A stretch of DNA of 8,365 nt from an uncultured Armatimonadota bacterium. Its GTDB lineage: Bacteria; Armatimonadota; Fimbriimonadia; Fimbriimonadales; Fimbriimonadaceae. A model generated the notes under the pieces. It was not told where the DNA came from, made no database searches, and saw nothing but the letters and a program-made list of their open reading frames with translations. The stretch lies in assembly GCA_946478935.1 (NCBI GenBank), contig CAMLEL010000084.1, positions 1 through 8,365 of the forward strand, read 5' to 3'. Shown one piece after another: positions 1-7,396 of this stretch (positions are counted from its first letter, which is position 1; each line of letters opens with the position of its first letter). Position numbers and translations under genes: made by a program.

Positions 1-214
1 ACATCAACAACGCTTGGGTTCGCTCATCCTGTGGGATGGACGGATCGGGTGGACCAGAGTAAGGCACGGGGCCCCCGGTCGGCGCCGGGCCAGACGCAGC
101 CGAATACCCAGGATCGGGGTTGGGCGGCGCAGATGTCGTGGGATCGGGCGTTGGGGTGGGATCCGGAGCTGGCGGCGGCGGAGTCGATTCTTCAGGTGGT
201 TTGTTCTCGTCCAT
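1..214 (-). CDS. Proline-rich N-terminus of a probable DUF4870-family membrane protein (partial)
   Basis: Only the first 71 codons are in the window; the gene runs off the left edge. The visible part starts MDENKPPEES and is a low-complexity, presumably disordered cytoplasmic tail: 23 of the first 61 residues are proline, mixed with Asp, Thr, Ser and Gly. Residues 63-71 read DERTQALLM, which resembles the DERTxALLxH segment that opens the first membrane helix of DUF4870/Tic20-like small membrane proteins. Those proteins often carry such a Pro-rich leader. The family assignment rests on that short match alone. The ATG at 214 was chosen because a CAGG lies 8 nt upstream of it. An in-frame GTG at 283 would add 23 residues that are basic and unlike the rest. 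The gene follows the glycosyltransferase stop by 83 bp with no terminator visible between them, so co-transcription is possible. Function is unknown. RDD or other small membrane families remain alternatives. Confidence 0.6.
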   Translation of the reverse strand, partial: MDENKPPEESTPPPPAPDPTPTPDPTTSAPPNPDPGYSAASGPAPTGGPVPYSGPPDPSIPQDERTQALLM

Positions 215-297
215 TGTCGGTACCTGACCTGTTGAGACGTTTCGGCGAATCGATTCGATTTTCCTCCATTGAGTTTTTTGCACTCGGAGAAACGTGG

Positions 298-2256
298 CTA
301 AAGTTTCAGCAAAAGAAATCTTGGCGGACGATCTGGACGGCCGATCGCCCGTTCGATCTTCATGCTTCCGGCGCCGACCGCTTCGGATATCAAGACTTTG
401 AACTTGACTTCCCAGTTGTCCAACAGCTGTCGGCGATAGGGCTCTGGAAAGGCCTGACCAGCCATGGTTGAGAGCATCGCCGATCCGAGTGTTGGTGAGC
501 CTGGTTCTGAACTCAGAGGAGCCCGGTTGTTCTCGATCATTCTCACCAGTACATGAGTGAATCCCAGCTTCTTCATCTCGGACGCATAATCCTGACCGGA
601 TTGCATGGAATCGTAGGGAATCATCGTTCCATGGCCCGGGTTGGCCCAGAAGTAGGGGACGTCCAAAAGGTAGCCGAACACCTCATCGTACATGGCGACG
701 TTAACATCGGGTCCGAGCGAGTTGATTTCCTTTGCTGCTTCATAGAACGGGATTCTGAGCGCGCGGTATTCATCCGGACTGATTCGTCCGGTCACGACCT
801 GAATCTGATCGCTGAATCGATAGGCGTTGAGCGTGTAGAGGCTCATCAGAGCCTGAATGGCAAGTAGGGCGGTCATCGCCCAACCGGACCACTTTCGAGT
901 CGTCAGAGAGCCCGCGAGTATGGCAAGCGGAGGGGCAAGGGCCAGGATATAACGACTCTGCTGGGTCAGGATGAACCAGATCGCAAGGCTCACCAGGACG
1001 CTGATTATGAGGGTGGATTCGAAGCGCCCCTTCTTACCGCTGACCAGACCCATGAATAAAGCGCCGATGATTGCGACCCCGATCGCACCCATTGGATCGC
1101 CCATTCCCTGGGTTTGAGCCGGATTCACGAAGCGCCCGGGCTGATAGGCAAGCCCGAAAATGCTGTGTCCGAGCCTTGTTGGCTCGATCGATCCATTGGG
1201 TGGCGCGGGACGCCCCACGCCAAATGTGTTTTGCTCGCGCGTATAGATCTCGGCTCTTCGCTGGTCCCAGTCCTTCCCGCCAAGAACCCCATAGAAGAAC
1301 GGAAAGACCGGGTTCTCTTTCCATGCGGCATTTTTGAGGTACCAGGGACCCGCGACCGCCAGCGCCAAGACACCCGCCAAGAGAACCGTCTTGATGCTTC
1401 GCTTGAACACAACAACGCCGACCAGTGCAACGAGGCCGGAAACCGCGATCGTTTGGAGCCCGGTGTATTTAGTGGCTGCTGCCAATCCCAGACAAAGGGC
1501 GCCGAGCCATGCGTATCGTGCGTCATCGCTTTCGAGCCAAAGGCAGATCAAAGCGATCCCAAGTCCGGCATACAGGCCATGTGGAACATCGATGTAAGCG
1601 GTCGCCGACAGCCAGAGAACGATCGGCATCGCCGCAAATGTCAGGCACGCAATCCATCCGGCGGACGATCCGTATCGGGCACGGGCAAATCCAAAAACTG
1701 CCATCGAGCCCAAAACCGCAGAGCACCATGTGAACATCTTGGCGGCGGATTCGCCGCCCCACTTGAGCCCGAGGAAGTACAGACTGTCGAAAGCGAATGG
1801 GAAGTTGGATTGGTGGATAAATGAGATCGGTTCGATCTTGCCAGCCAACATCCACATTTTGGGCACGGCCAGATGGTAAGCGAGGCTGTCCCAATCGTTA
1901 CCGGTGCTTGGCGCCAAAACTCCGACCAAGCTCATCGCCAACAAGAGGACGGTCCCGGCGAGAATTGCCAAGGATGCACCTTTTGGCAGCTGAATGCCAA
2001 TTTTTCCCCTTTTGAAGTTGGCACTCCAGCCAGCAAGGCCCGCTATCATCACGGCAAGGGTCGCCACTGAGATCCCAATGGATACCGAAATCAATCCGAT
2101 AAAGAACAGGACCGTGCCTGCCAGCCCGAGAGTCAGGAGGCCGGAAATACCGATTTGTGCGGAAGGATCGATGCCGGATAGGAGCCGGCGAAATAGGAGG
2201 TGCCCCGCCCCGCATGCCAGCACGCAATAGATGAAGACCAGGATCGCGCCGAGCAT
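298..2256 (-). CDS. GT-C fold membrane glycosyltransferase (GT39/ArnT-like, polyprenyl-phosphate-sugar dependent)
   Basis: A 652-residue integral membrane protein with about ten hydrophobic helices between residues 1 and 475, followed by a soluble, probably extracytoplasmic C-terminal domain (about 480-652). GT-C enzymes transfer a sugar from a lipid-phosphate carrier to a protein, lipid or polysaccharide acceptor on the outer face of the membrane. Family signs are a DxD-type motif in the first large loop (D121-W-D123, followed by AYHLAVPK), YIDVP at 221-225, TKYTG at 262-266, PWYLKN at 304-309, NPVFPF at 315-320, and QSRYILALAP before a late helix (433-442). The C-terminal domain contains DEVFGYLLDVPYFW and FTHVLV stretches typical of long bacterial homologues. 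The sugar and acceptor cannot be read from sequence. The ATG at 2256 has no Shine-Dalgarno sequence but sits 7 nt after a good -10 box, which suggests a leaderless message. It is separated from L31 by a terminator, so it begins its own transcript. Confidence 0.85.
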   Translation of the reverse strand: MLGAILVFIYCVLACGAGHLLFRRLLSGIDPSAQIGISGLLTLGLAGTVLFFIGLISVSIGISVATLAVMIAGLAGWSANFKRGKIGIQLPKGASLAILAGTVLLLAMSLVGVLAPSTGNDWDSLAYHLAVPKMWMLAGKIEPISFIHQSNFPFAFDSLYFLGLKWGGESAAKMFTWCSAVLGSMAVFGFARARYGSSAGWIACLTFAAMPIVLWLSATAYIDVPHGLYAGLGIALICLWLESDDARYAWLGALCLGLAAATKYTGLQTIAVSGLVALVGVVVFKRSIKTVLLAGVLALAVAGPWYLKNAAWKENPVFPFFYGVLGGKDWDQRRAEIYTREQNTFGVGRPAPPNGSIEPTRLGHSIFGLAYQPGRFVNPAQTQGMGDPMGAIGVAIIGALFMGLVSGKKGRFESTLIISVLVSLAIWFILTQQSRYILALAPPLAILAGSLTTRKWSGWAMTALLAIQALMSLYTLNAYRFSDQIQVVTGRISPDEYRALRIPFYEAAKEINSLGPDVNVAMYDEVFGYLLDVPYFWANPGHGTMIPYDSMQSGQDYASEMKKLGFTHVLVRMIENNRAPLSSEPGSPTLGSAMLSTMAGQAFPEPYRRQLLDNWEVKFKVLISEAVGAGSMKIERAIGRPDRPPRFLLLKL

Positions 2257-2263
2257 TCGCCAG

Positions 2264-2293
2264 AGTATACAGGCGAACTCAAGGCCGGATCAA
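2264..2293 (-). promoter_or_regulatory. Sigma70-type promoter for the glycosyltransferase, likely giving a leaderless mRNA
   Basis: On the minus strand a -35 box TTGATC (2293-2288) and a -10 box TATACT (2269-2264, five of six consensus bases) are separated by 18 bp. The -10 ends 7 nt before the glycosyltransferase ATG at 2256, so transcription would begin at or next to the A of the start codon. No Shine-Dalgarno sequence precedes that ATG, which agrees with leaderless initiation. The -35 directly abuts the end of the L31 terminator T-tract. Confidence 0.6.
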
Positions 2294-2328
2294 AACAAAA
2301 AGCCCCGCGGCTCGAAGAGCCACGGGGC
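2291..2328 (-). terminator. Intrinsic terminator after the L31 gene
   Basis: Read on the minus strand, a 12-bp stem GCCCCGTGGCTC / GAGCCGCGGGGC (2328-2317 and 2313-2302) with one G-U pair closes a 3-nt loop. It is followed immediately by TTTTTGTTTT. It starts 17 nt after the L31 stop codon. This is a textbook Rho-independent terminator for minus-strand transcription. In the plus direction no T-tract follows the stem. Confidence 0.93.
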
Positions 2329-2345
2329 CAGAGGATTGGCAGACT

Positions 2346-2603
2346 CTACTTCTTGCCTTGATTCGCCATTTGGTTGCCGTAGCGGCGCATAAATTTCTCG
2401 ACGCGACCCGCCGTGTCGACCAGTTTCTTCTGGCCGGTGTAGAACGGATGGCTGAACGCGCTAATGTCGACGTTGACGACATAGTGCTCGACTCCGTCGA
2501 TGACCTTCGTGTTATTGGTCTTATTCGTGGAGATGCCTGTCCACTCGTGTTCTCCGTCTACGAAAAGTACGGGATATGTCTGAGGATGAATGCCTTGCTT
2601 CAT
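2346..2603 (-). CDS. rpmE2: 50S ribosomal protein bL31, type B (zinc-free form)
   Basis: An 85-residue protein of the large ribosomal subunit, located near the central protuberance and bridging to the small subunit. It begins MKQGIHP and contains the strongly conserved SHPFYTG (51-57) and [10 protein letters not shown] (62-71), which identify L31. It has no cysteine at all, so the CxxC zinc-ribbon residues of type A L31 are absent, and the longer central insert also matches type B. In organisms with both forms, type B is usually the low-zinc paralogue under Zur control; whether a type A copy exists here cannot be seen. The ATG at 2603 is supported by AAAGG 6 nt upstream. A possible promoter lies 5' of it and a strong terminator 17 nt after its stop, so it is probably a single-gene transcript, though read-through from metH is possible. 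Confidence 0.96.
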   Translation of the reverse strand: MKQGIHPQTYPVLFVDGEHEWTGISTNKTNNTKVIDGVEHYVVNVDISAFSHPFYTGQKKLVDTAGRVEKFMRRYGNQMANQGKK

Positions 2604-2625
2604 TGGAAACCTTTGTCGAACGAAG

Positions 2626-2655
2626 ATTGTGGCATATTCGCGCCCGTGCGATCAA
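2626..2655 (-). promoter_or_regulatory. Candidate promoter for the L31 gene
   Basis: On the minus strand TTGATC (2655-2650) is followed after 18 bp by CACAAT (2631-2626). The -35 hexamer and the spacer length are identical to those of the stronger promoter in front of the glycosyltransferase. The -10 is weak, matching four of six bases. It would give a 5' leader of roughly 15-20 nt that still contains the AAAGG ribosome binding site. No clear Zur-type operator was recognised. The call rests on pattern alone. Confidence 0.4.
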
Positions 2656-2691
2656 CCGTACATTGGGACTACGGCTCGAGAATCGGGCCAG

Positions 2692-4428
2692 CTACCGAAT
2701 GTTGAAGTACTTGGCGTCAGGATGGTGAACGATAATCGCACTGGTGGACTGCTCAGGCATCAGCATGAATTCTTCGCTCAGTTCGATTCCAATTTCTTCT
2801 GGCCGCAGGAGTTCAAAGAGCTTGGATTGATCCTCCAAGTTTGGACAAGCTGGGTAGCCAAATGAGTAGCGCGAGCCGTGATATTTCGCGCTAAACAGGA
2901 GCTTCATTTCGTCGGGTTCTGAGTCGTCGATCCCCATTTCCATTCGGATCTGTCGGTGCCAATATTCGGCGAGCGCCTCGGCGCTCTCAACTCCCATTCC
3001 GTGAACGTACAGATAGTCTTCGTAGCGACCTTCCGCAAACAACTTTCGTTCCAGGGCCGTCACCTCTGATCCAACGGTCACGATGTGAAAAGCGGCCACA
3101 TCGCGGCGAGCGTGGGTCTGTGGAAGAAAGAAATCGCTGAGGCACAGTCTCTTGCCGTCACGCTGGCGCGGGAACGTGAATCGAAGCCATTCCGTGTCCT
3201 CGTCTTCGCGATAGACAATCAGGTCGTTCCCCTCTGAACTAACCGGAAAGTAGCCCCACTTCACCTTGGGCTTGAGGATGTTTGCCAGTTCACGCTTCAT
3301 CCGGTCGAAAATCGGAGTGGCTTGCGACGTGAGCCAACTTTCGAATTCAGGGTTGGTGAGGCCGTCTGGACGCTTGAACTGCCATTGACCCCGGAAAAGC
3401 GCAACCGGGTTTATGAACTTGTAGACCTCAAAAATGTCGAACTTCTCGAATTTCCGTGCACCGAAGAATGGCATCTTCGGCGGATGCTCAATTGGCTGTA
3501 CCTCCGACCGCTCGCCAGTATAGACGAATAACTCGGGATCGATCACGCCAACTCGATGAGACGAAACGCGGGTTGGCGTTGGGCTTTCGGATTCGACGCC
3601 TGTCTCCACGGTAGGAAGGACGGCAGTAGGGGAAGCGGACTGAGGAATGTTGCCCGCACCCAGGTCGCCCATGAGTCGCAGGCCCTCAAAGGCATCTTGG
3701 GCATAGAAGACGTGGCCGTTATAGAGCGAGCGCAAGTCCTGCTCGACATATCCTCGGGTGAGGGCGGCTCCTCCGAGAATGACGGGAATCGACTCCAGTC
3801 CGCGCTCGTTCATCTCCAACAAGTTGTCCCGCATAATCAGCGTGCTCTTGACCAAGAGACCGCTGAGGCCAATGACCTGGCATTGGTGTTCGCGGGCCGC
3901 GTCAAGAATGTTGTTGATCGGCTGTTTAATCCCAATATTGACGACCCGATAGCCGTTGTTACTGAGGATGATATCGACAAGATTCTTGCCGATATCATGG
4001 ACATCTCCGGCGACGGTTGCGAGCAGAATCGAGCCTTTCTCTGAACCCTCGACTTTTGACATCATGGGTTCGAGGTATCTCACCGAGGCCTTCATGACCT
4101 CGGCGCTCTGAAGGACGAACGGCAGCTGCATTTTGCCCGCGCCGAACAGTTCGCCGACGGTCTTCATCCCGTCCAGCAGGATCTCGTTGATGATTTCCAA
4201 GGGGGAGTAAGACACCAGCGCTGCGTCCAGATCACGCTCCAGATTTTTTTTGATTCCGTCGACGATATGCTTCTTCAATCGGTCTTCTGGGCCAAGCCCT
4301 TCGAATGGATCAGCGGAAGACGACGATGCCTTGACGTTCTCAAATCGAGCCATCAGCGCGATGAGTGGATCGTAGACGACAGTGAGCTCTTGAGCATCCG
4401 AGGACTCGGAGGAGCGGGAGTCGGACAT
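2692..4428 (-). CDS. metH: Methionine synthase C-terminal half: cobalamin-binding and activation domains (split MetH)
   Basis: A 578-residue protein corresponding to the C-terminal half of cobalamin-dependent methionine synthase. After a Ser-rich leader come a helical cap domain (about 52-120, with LPFVLQSAEVMK), then a B12-binding Rossmann domain (about 131-255) with GDVHDIGKN at 141-149, whose H144 is the lower cobalt ligand, SGLLVKST at 189-196 and GGAALTR at 219-225. A linker of about 50 residues leads to the activation domain (about 313-578), which holds the SAM-binding RxxxG signature in RYSFGYPACP (520-529). The cap and B12 domains carry methylcobalamin; the activation domain remethylates oxidised cob(II)alamin with SAM and an electron donor. 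The homocysteine- and folate-binding domains of full MetH (about 1,200 residues) are missing, and the upstream gene is unrelated, so a separate partner must supply them. The ATG at 4428 is preferred; an in-frame TTG at 4479 lies outside a 29-nt palindrome that would then be translated. No Shine-Dalgarno sequence or cobalamin riboswitch is visible. Confidence 0.93.
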   Translation of the reverse strand: MSDSRSSESSDAQELTVVYDPLIALMARFENVKASSSSADPFEGLGPEDRLKKHIVDGIKKNLERDLDAALVSYSPLEIINEILLDGMKTVGELFGAGKMQLPFVLQSAEVMKASVRYLEPMMSKVEGSEKGSILLATVAGDVHDIGKNLVDIILSNNGYRVVNIGIKQPINNILDAAREHQCQVIGLSGLLVKSTLIMRDNLLEMNERGLESIPVILGGAALTRGYVEQDLRSLYNGHVFYAQDAFEGLRLMGDLGAGNIPQSASPTAVLPTVETGVESESPTPTRVSSHRVGVIDPELFVYTGERSEVQPIEHPPKMPFFGARKFEKFDIFEVYKFINPVALFRGQWQFKRPDGLTNPEFESWLTSQATPIFDRMKRELANILKPKVKWGYFPVSSEGNDLIVYREDEDTEWLRFTFPRQRDGKRLCLSDFFLPQTHARRDVAAFHIVTVGSEVTALERKLFAEGRYEDYLYVHGMGVESAEALAEYWHRQIRMEMGIDDSEPDEMKLLFSAKYHGSRYSFGYPACPNLEDQSKLFELLRPEEIGIELSEEFMLMPEQSTSAIIVHHPDAKYFNIR

Positions 4429-4435
4429 GGGTAGC

Positions 4436-4473
4436 AAAAGAATACCTGTCAGGTTCAATTTGAACCTGACAGG
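4436..4473 (-). terminator. Perfect 29-nt palindrome between the DUF2339 gene and metH: terminator or operator
   Basis: Positions 4445-4473 form a perfect inverted repeat with 14-nt arms (CCTGTCAGGTTCAA and its complement) around one central base. On the minus strand the hairpin is followed by TATTCTTTT, and it begins about 50 nt after the DUF2339 stop, as an intrinsic terminator would. In the plus direction no T-rich tail follows. The arms are themselves built from smaller palindromes (CCTGTCAGG, TTCAATTTGAA, CCTGACAGG), which would also suit a repressor operator. The metH ATG lies only 16 nt beyond the repeat, and the possible -10 TATTCT (4444-4439) starts right at its edge. Terminator is the simpler reading. 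Confidence 0.6.
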
Positions 4474-4524
4474 CTGCAAACGGCCTAATGATTTGGTTTG
4501 TACATGAGCTTTGGACGAATGAAG

Positions 4525-6135
4525 TTAGGCGACCCGGTCGCTTCGTTTCCGAATGTAGGCGTATCCACTGGCAACGAGGATCAGACCGAGAGCAACCAAG
4601 GCAGCCACACGAAGCTCTGGGGTCGCGGTGGCCAGGTCGATCAGTAGCACTTTCGTGACAGCGGTCGAGAGCACGCCTAGCCCCATATACCGAAGTATCT
4701 TTCGGTTGGTCCCAAAACCGACGGCAAGCAGAGTCGCGCCATAAAGCGCCCAGGCGGCGGTGACGCTCAGGCTCATCATCCTGAGATCGCTTTGTCCGGG
4801 TAAGAGCATGGCCATTCGCGTCAGGACTGCGCCGATGGCGAACAGGGGAATCAGTTCCAATCCTTCTTCCTCGGCCCTCCACAACCCGACCGCGCATCCC
4901 AAACCAGCCGCCACGAGCCCGATGAGGAGACCCCATTCACCCGGTCTGGTGGCGAACGAACCTTCCATCCACCACCATCCAAATGCGCCATGGGCGGCGA
5001 AGAGATATAGGACAGAAAGCAGGCCGCTGGTGCGATTCCCAATTGCGCCCACGACTCCAGCAGTGACTGCACCGATAGCAAATAGGAACGTTGCTGATTC
5101 GGCTCCCAAACCGAGCGGCGCCAATAGCGTTGCGATTGCGAGACTTGCCCAACCCAATAGGGTTCTGGCATCGAAGTCCTCTCTGAAGAGCCAAGAGAGT
5201 GCAGCGGCCAAAGCCGCATAGGCGAGGGTCGTCAGCGATCGTCCTGCATCCTCACCGAAACCGTATTGAGCCAGTGCGCCGACGGTGATCATTGCAATTG
5301 CGAGCGCTCGACGTTCATCAGGGGCACCTTCGCGGCTTGTTGCCAGGTAGGTCCATAGCGAACCGAACGTAGCCACCATGATTGCGGCGACTTTGACCTC
5401 GTTACTGACAGCTTGCGTGAAGAACACAGGCAGCAGGGATACAGCTGAAGCGGCCCAGATTCCCACGGCGGCACGAGAAAACCGATGTCTGGCAGCGATC
5501 GTCCAGGCGGTTAACAGAATCAGCGCATGGAGTCCAAGCGAGAGGTCAAATGCTTGCTCTGCAGTAGGCATGGCAGCCGAGAGCAGTCCACCGACAACTC
5601 CAATGGTCAAAAATGCTCGAGACCTCTGGGCAAAGGCATAGGCAAGATTGGCAAGACTCCAAATGACGAACCCGCTCACCAGGACCTCTCCGGAGTAGAG
5701 CTTTTGGAATACATGCCCACCTACCAGCGTGGCAAACATTCCACAAGAGCCAATGCCCATCAGGACGTTGCCGAAGTCTTCACGCGTGTGCCTCGCCCAG
5801 ATGCCGGTAGCGATAAATCCGCCGGAAATGGCAACGCATCCGATGAAAAGCATTAAGGGCGTGATCCAGCCATTTGAGACACCCAAACCGATCAAAAAGG
5901 CGATGCCGAGGATCAGCAGGGAAGCGCCAACTCGTGGCAGCCACTGAGCCCCAAACAGGTACTCGGCGTCCTTTCGGACCACCAACTGCCCCTGAACCAC
6001 GGGGGCAGGCACGTCGAACCTTGGCGGTCGTTGAATGGGAGGAGGCGGGGAGAAGGCGTATGGGTTGGTCACTCCCACCTTCGATTCCAATTGGAGGACT
6101 CGGCGCTCCAATGCTTCAAGTCGTTGTTCCAGCAT
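4525..6135 (-). CDS. DUF2339 multi-pass membrane protein
   Basis: A 536-residue, extremely hydrophobic membrane protein of unknown function. It opens with a short predicted coiled coil (MLEQRLEALERRVLQLESKVG, heptad Leu/Val spacing), then a Pro-rich linker (about 28-45), then the family entry signature FGAQWLPRVG (61-70) leading into the first helix. From about residue 70 to the end it is a near-continuous series of roughly 14-16 transmembrane helices. The C-terminus has the characteristic KVLLIDLA (495-502) followed by a last helix and a basic tail (YIRKRSDR). N-terminal coiled coil, Pro-rich hinge, WLxRxG and KVxLxDLA together are typical of the DUF2339 family, which is widespread in bacteria and has no established biochemical role. 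The ATG at 6135 has a good ribosome binding site (AGAGGG, 5-nt spacer). The gene lies 160 bp after the orphan exported protein and 96 bp before metH. Neither neighbour suggests a function. Confidence 0.85.
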   Translation of the reverse strand: MLEQRLEALERRVLQLESKVGVTNPYAFSPPPPIQRPPRFDVPAPVVQGQLVVRKDAEYLFGAQWLPRVGASLLILGIAFLIGLGVSNGWITPLMLFIGCVAISGGFIATGIWARHTREDFGNVLMGIGSCGMFATLVGGHVFQKLYSGEVLVSGFVIWSLANLAYAFAQRSRAFLTIGVVGGLLSAAMPTAEQAFDLSLGLHALILLTAWTIAARHRFSRAAVGIWAASAVSLLPVFFTQAVSNEVKVAAIMVATFGSLWTYLATSREGAPDERRALAIAMITVGALAQYGFGEDAGRSLTTLAYAALAAALSWLFREDFDARTLLGWASLAIATLLAPLGLGAESATFLFAIGAVTAGVVGAIGNRTSGLLSVLYLFAAHGAFGWWWMEGSFATRPGEWGLLIGLVAAGLGCAVGLWRAEEEGLELIPLFAIGAVLTRMAMLLPGQSDLRMMSLSVTAAWALYGATLLAVGFGTNRKILRYMGLGVLSTAVTKVLLIDLATATPELRVAALVALGLILVASGYAYIRKRSDRVA

Positions 6136-6295
6136 GACTACCCTCTATGATTCAGTAGCCGTCGCCAGAAGTCAGCCAAGTCTCAAGGAATTCGGACCGC
6201 GACCTTGGTCGTCTCCAAGAAAAGTGGTGCTAAAGCCTTAAATCAACCTATCTACGTGAAATAGAGGTAATGGCATTGGGACGCAGACGTTGGCC

Positions 6296-7396
6296 CTATT
6301 CATCCAAGCGGATCAACCAAGCCGGATCGGTATAGGCATCGCCCCCGATCAGGAACAGCCGGTTGCTGCCCGACCAGGCGAGAATCCTATAATCTCCAAC
6401 ATTACGCCACTTGGAGGTCTTGACATTGTATAGCCAAAGAGTTCTCACTGATGGAACCCTTTCGATCGAGGAATCTGTAATTTGTAGGAGGATGTTCCCT
6501 AGTTTTGGCGTTACCCAAAGCCCGGTAGGATAACTTCTAAAACTGGTCCCACTTGCCGATTTCTTTTGTGGAACCGGAAGAGCGATCGTTTTCAGTGTTG
6601 GCTTGATGGCACTGAAATTTAATAGGGCGATTCTTCGTTCTTTCCTAACTGTTGCTTCTCCAATCAGCACATTTCTTGTGCTATCCAAATGCCACGGAGT
6701 GAACCGAGCCTTCGTCACCGGCCGTACCGCCGCAGGCAAACGTACGTGCCGGGTTTTCCCGCTTGGAAACACGCCTAGAAGGATGTCCATGTCGTCAGTT
6801 GGCGGCGGCCAATGTCCTGGCGATTTCGATGGTTTGTAATTATCATAGGGATACCGGATCACGGCGTAGGATTTTCCGTCGGTGCCCATCGCAAACTCAA
6901 AGTTTAGATAAGAGACCGAATTATTCATCGCGGCATAAAAGCCATCTTCGGGGCGAGACAGGTACATGCGGCCAACTCCGTCTCCACCTCTGGCATACCG
7001 CCAGTTCTGCGTCTTCAGCCAGAGGTCGCCGCCCGTAGCCGAATAATAGACATCCATTGTCTCCTGCAGCCGGAATTTGTCCAAGTCGGGATACGCGGGC
7101 ACCGTCCACCGGCTTCGGATTTTGCCGTATCCGGTTGGCCGTTCCGTCGGGCCAAAATAGGGCGCCACGCTACCAAAACCGGCGGAATGTCCGGTCTTCA
7201 GGTTGAACCGATTCGCCCGACTGAACACATAGGCGCCGGTCTCGTCAATGATCCATCTGGTATCGGGTCCCTTTCCCATCTGGGCCTTCTCGTTGGGCTG
7301 CAGGAACATGGTGGCATCCACCTTCATCAGGACCTGGTGCTTCAGGTCTAGATGAGGAACCGATTGGATCAAGGCAATTGCAAGAATGAACATCAT
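6296..7396 (-). CDS. Hypothetical exported protein, beta-propeller-like
   Basis: A 366-residue protein I do not recognise. The first 12 or so residues (MMFILAIALIQS) form a short hydrophobic stretch that looks like a minimal signal peptide or anchor, although it lacks the usual basic residues in front. The rest is soluble, rich in Trp, Tyr, Gly and Pro, predicted to be mostly beta, and contains no cysteine. Segments such as LWLYNVKTSKWRNVGDY and ILAWSGSNRLFLIGG (about 338-352) resemble strands of beta-propeller blades, which suggests a secreted or periplasmic propeller-like protein; this is inference from pattern. No catalytic motif was seen. Two adjacent ATGs (7396 and 7393) are available: GAGGG lies 3 nt before the first and 6 nt before the second, so the second may be the true start. 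The first ATG overlaps the stop of the small upstream ORF as ATGA. Its AT content is visibly higher than that of the neighbouring genes in the middle part (about 6500-6700). Confidence 0.75.
   Translation of the reverse strand: MMFILAIALIQSVPHLDLKHQVLMKVDATMFLQPNEKAQMGKGPDTRWIIDETGAYVFSRANRFNLKTGHSAGFGSVAPYFGPTERPTGYGKIRSRWTVPAYPDLDKFRLQETMDVYYSATGGDLWLKTQNWRYARGGDGVGRMYLSRPEDGFYAAMNNSVSYLNFEFAMGTDGKSYAVIRYPYDNYKPSKSPGHWPPPTDDMDILLGVFPSGKTRHVRLPAAVRPVTKARFTPWHLDSTRNVLIGEATVRKERRIALLNFSAIKPTLKTIALPVPQKKSASGTSFRSYPTGLWVTPKLGNILLQITDSSIERVPSVRTLWLYNVKTSKWRNVGDYRILAWSGSNRLFLIGGDAYTDPAWLIRLDE

Noticed and set aside
31..471. 146-codon plus-strand open frame over the DUF4870 start and the glycosyltransferase end
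   Set aside because: It is antisense to two supported minus-strand genes, and its protein is Arg/Trp/Gly-rich with no domain character; a shadow of GC-rich coding DNA.
1114..1824. 236-codon plus-strand open frame
   Set aside because: It lies entirely inside the glycosyltransferase gene on the opposite strand; the minus-strand frame carries clear membrane helices and family motifs.
2673..2689. Hairpin GGCTCGA / TCGGGCC just after the metH stop, as a metH terminator
   Set aside because: In the minus-strand transcript the fourth pair is a C-A mismatch, and no T-tract follows.
3556..4044. 162-codon plus-strand open frame
   Set aside because: It is antisense to the B12-binding domain of MetH, whose conserved motifs fix the real frame.
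4429..4479. N-terminal extension of the MetH module to a TTG codon
   Set aside because: It would translate straight through the 29-nt palindrome and has no ribosome binding site; the ATG at 4428 gives a natural polar N-terminus.
4429..4524. Cobalamin or SAM riboswitch upstream of metH
   Set aside because: Only 96 bp separate the genes, and neither the B12-box nor the SAM-riboswitch core is present; the one structure there is the palindrome.
6136..6295. Terminator or promoter between the orphan exported protein and the DUF2339 gene
   Set aside because: Short imperfect hairpins (for example CGACC-TT-GGTCG near 6200) lack T-tracts, and no paired -35/-10 of reasonable quality was found.
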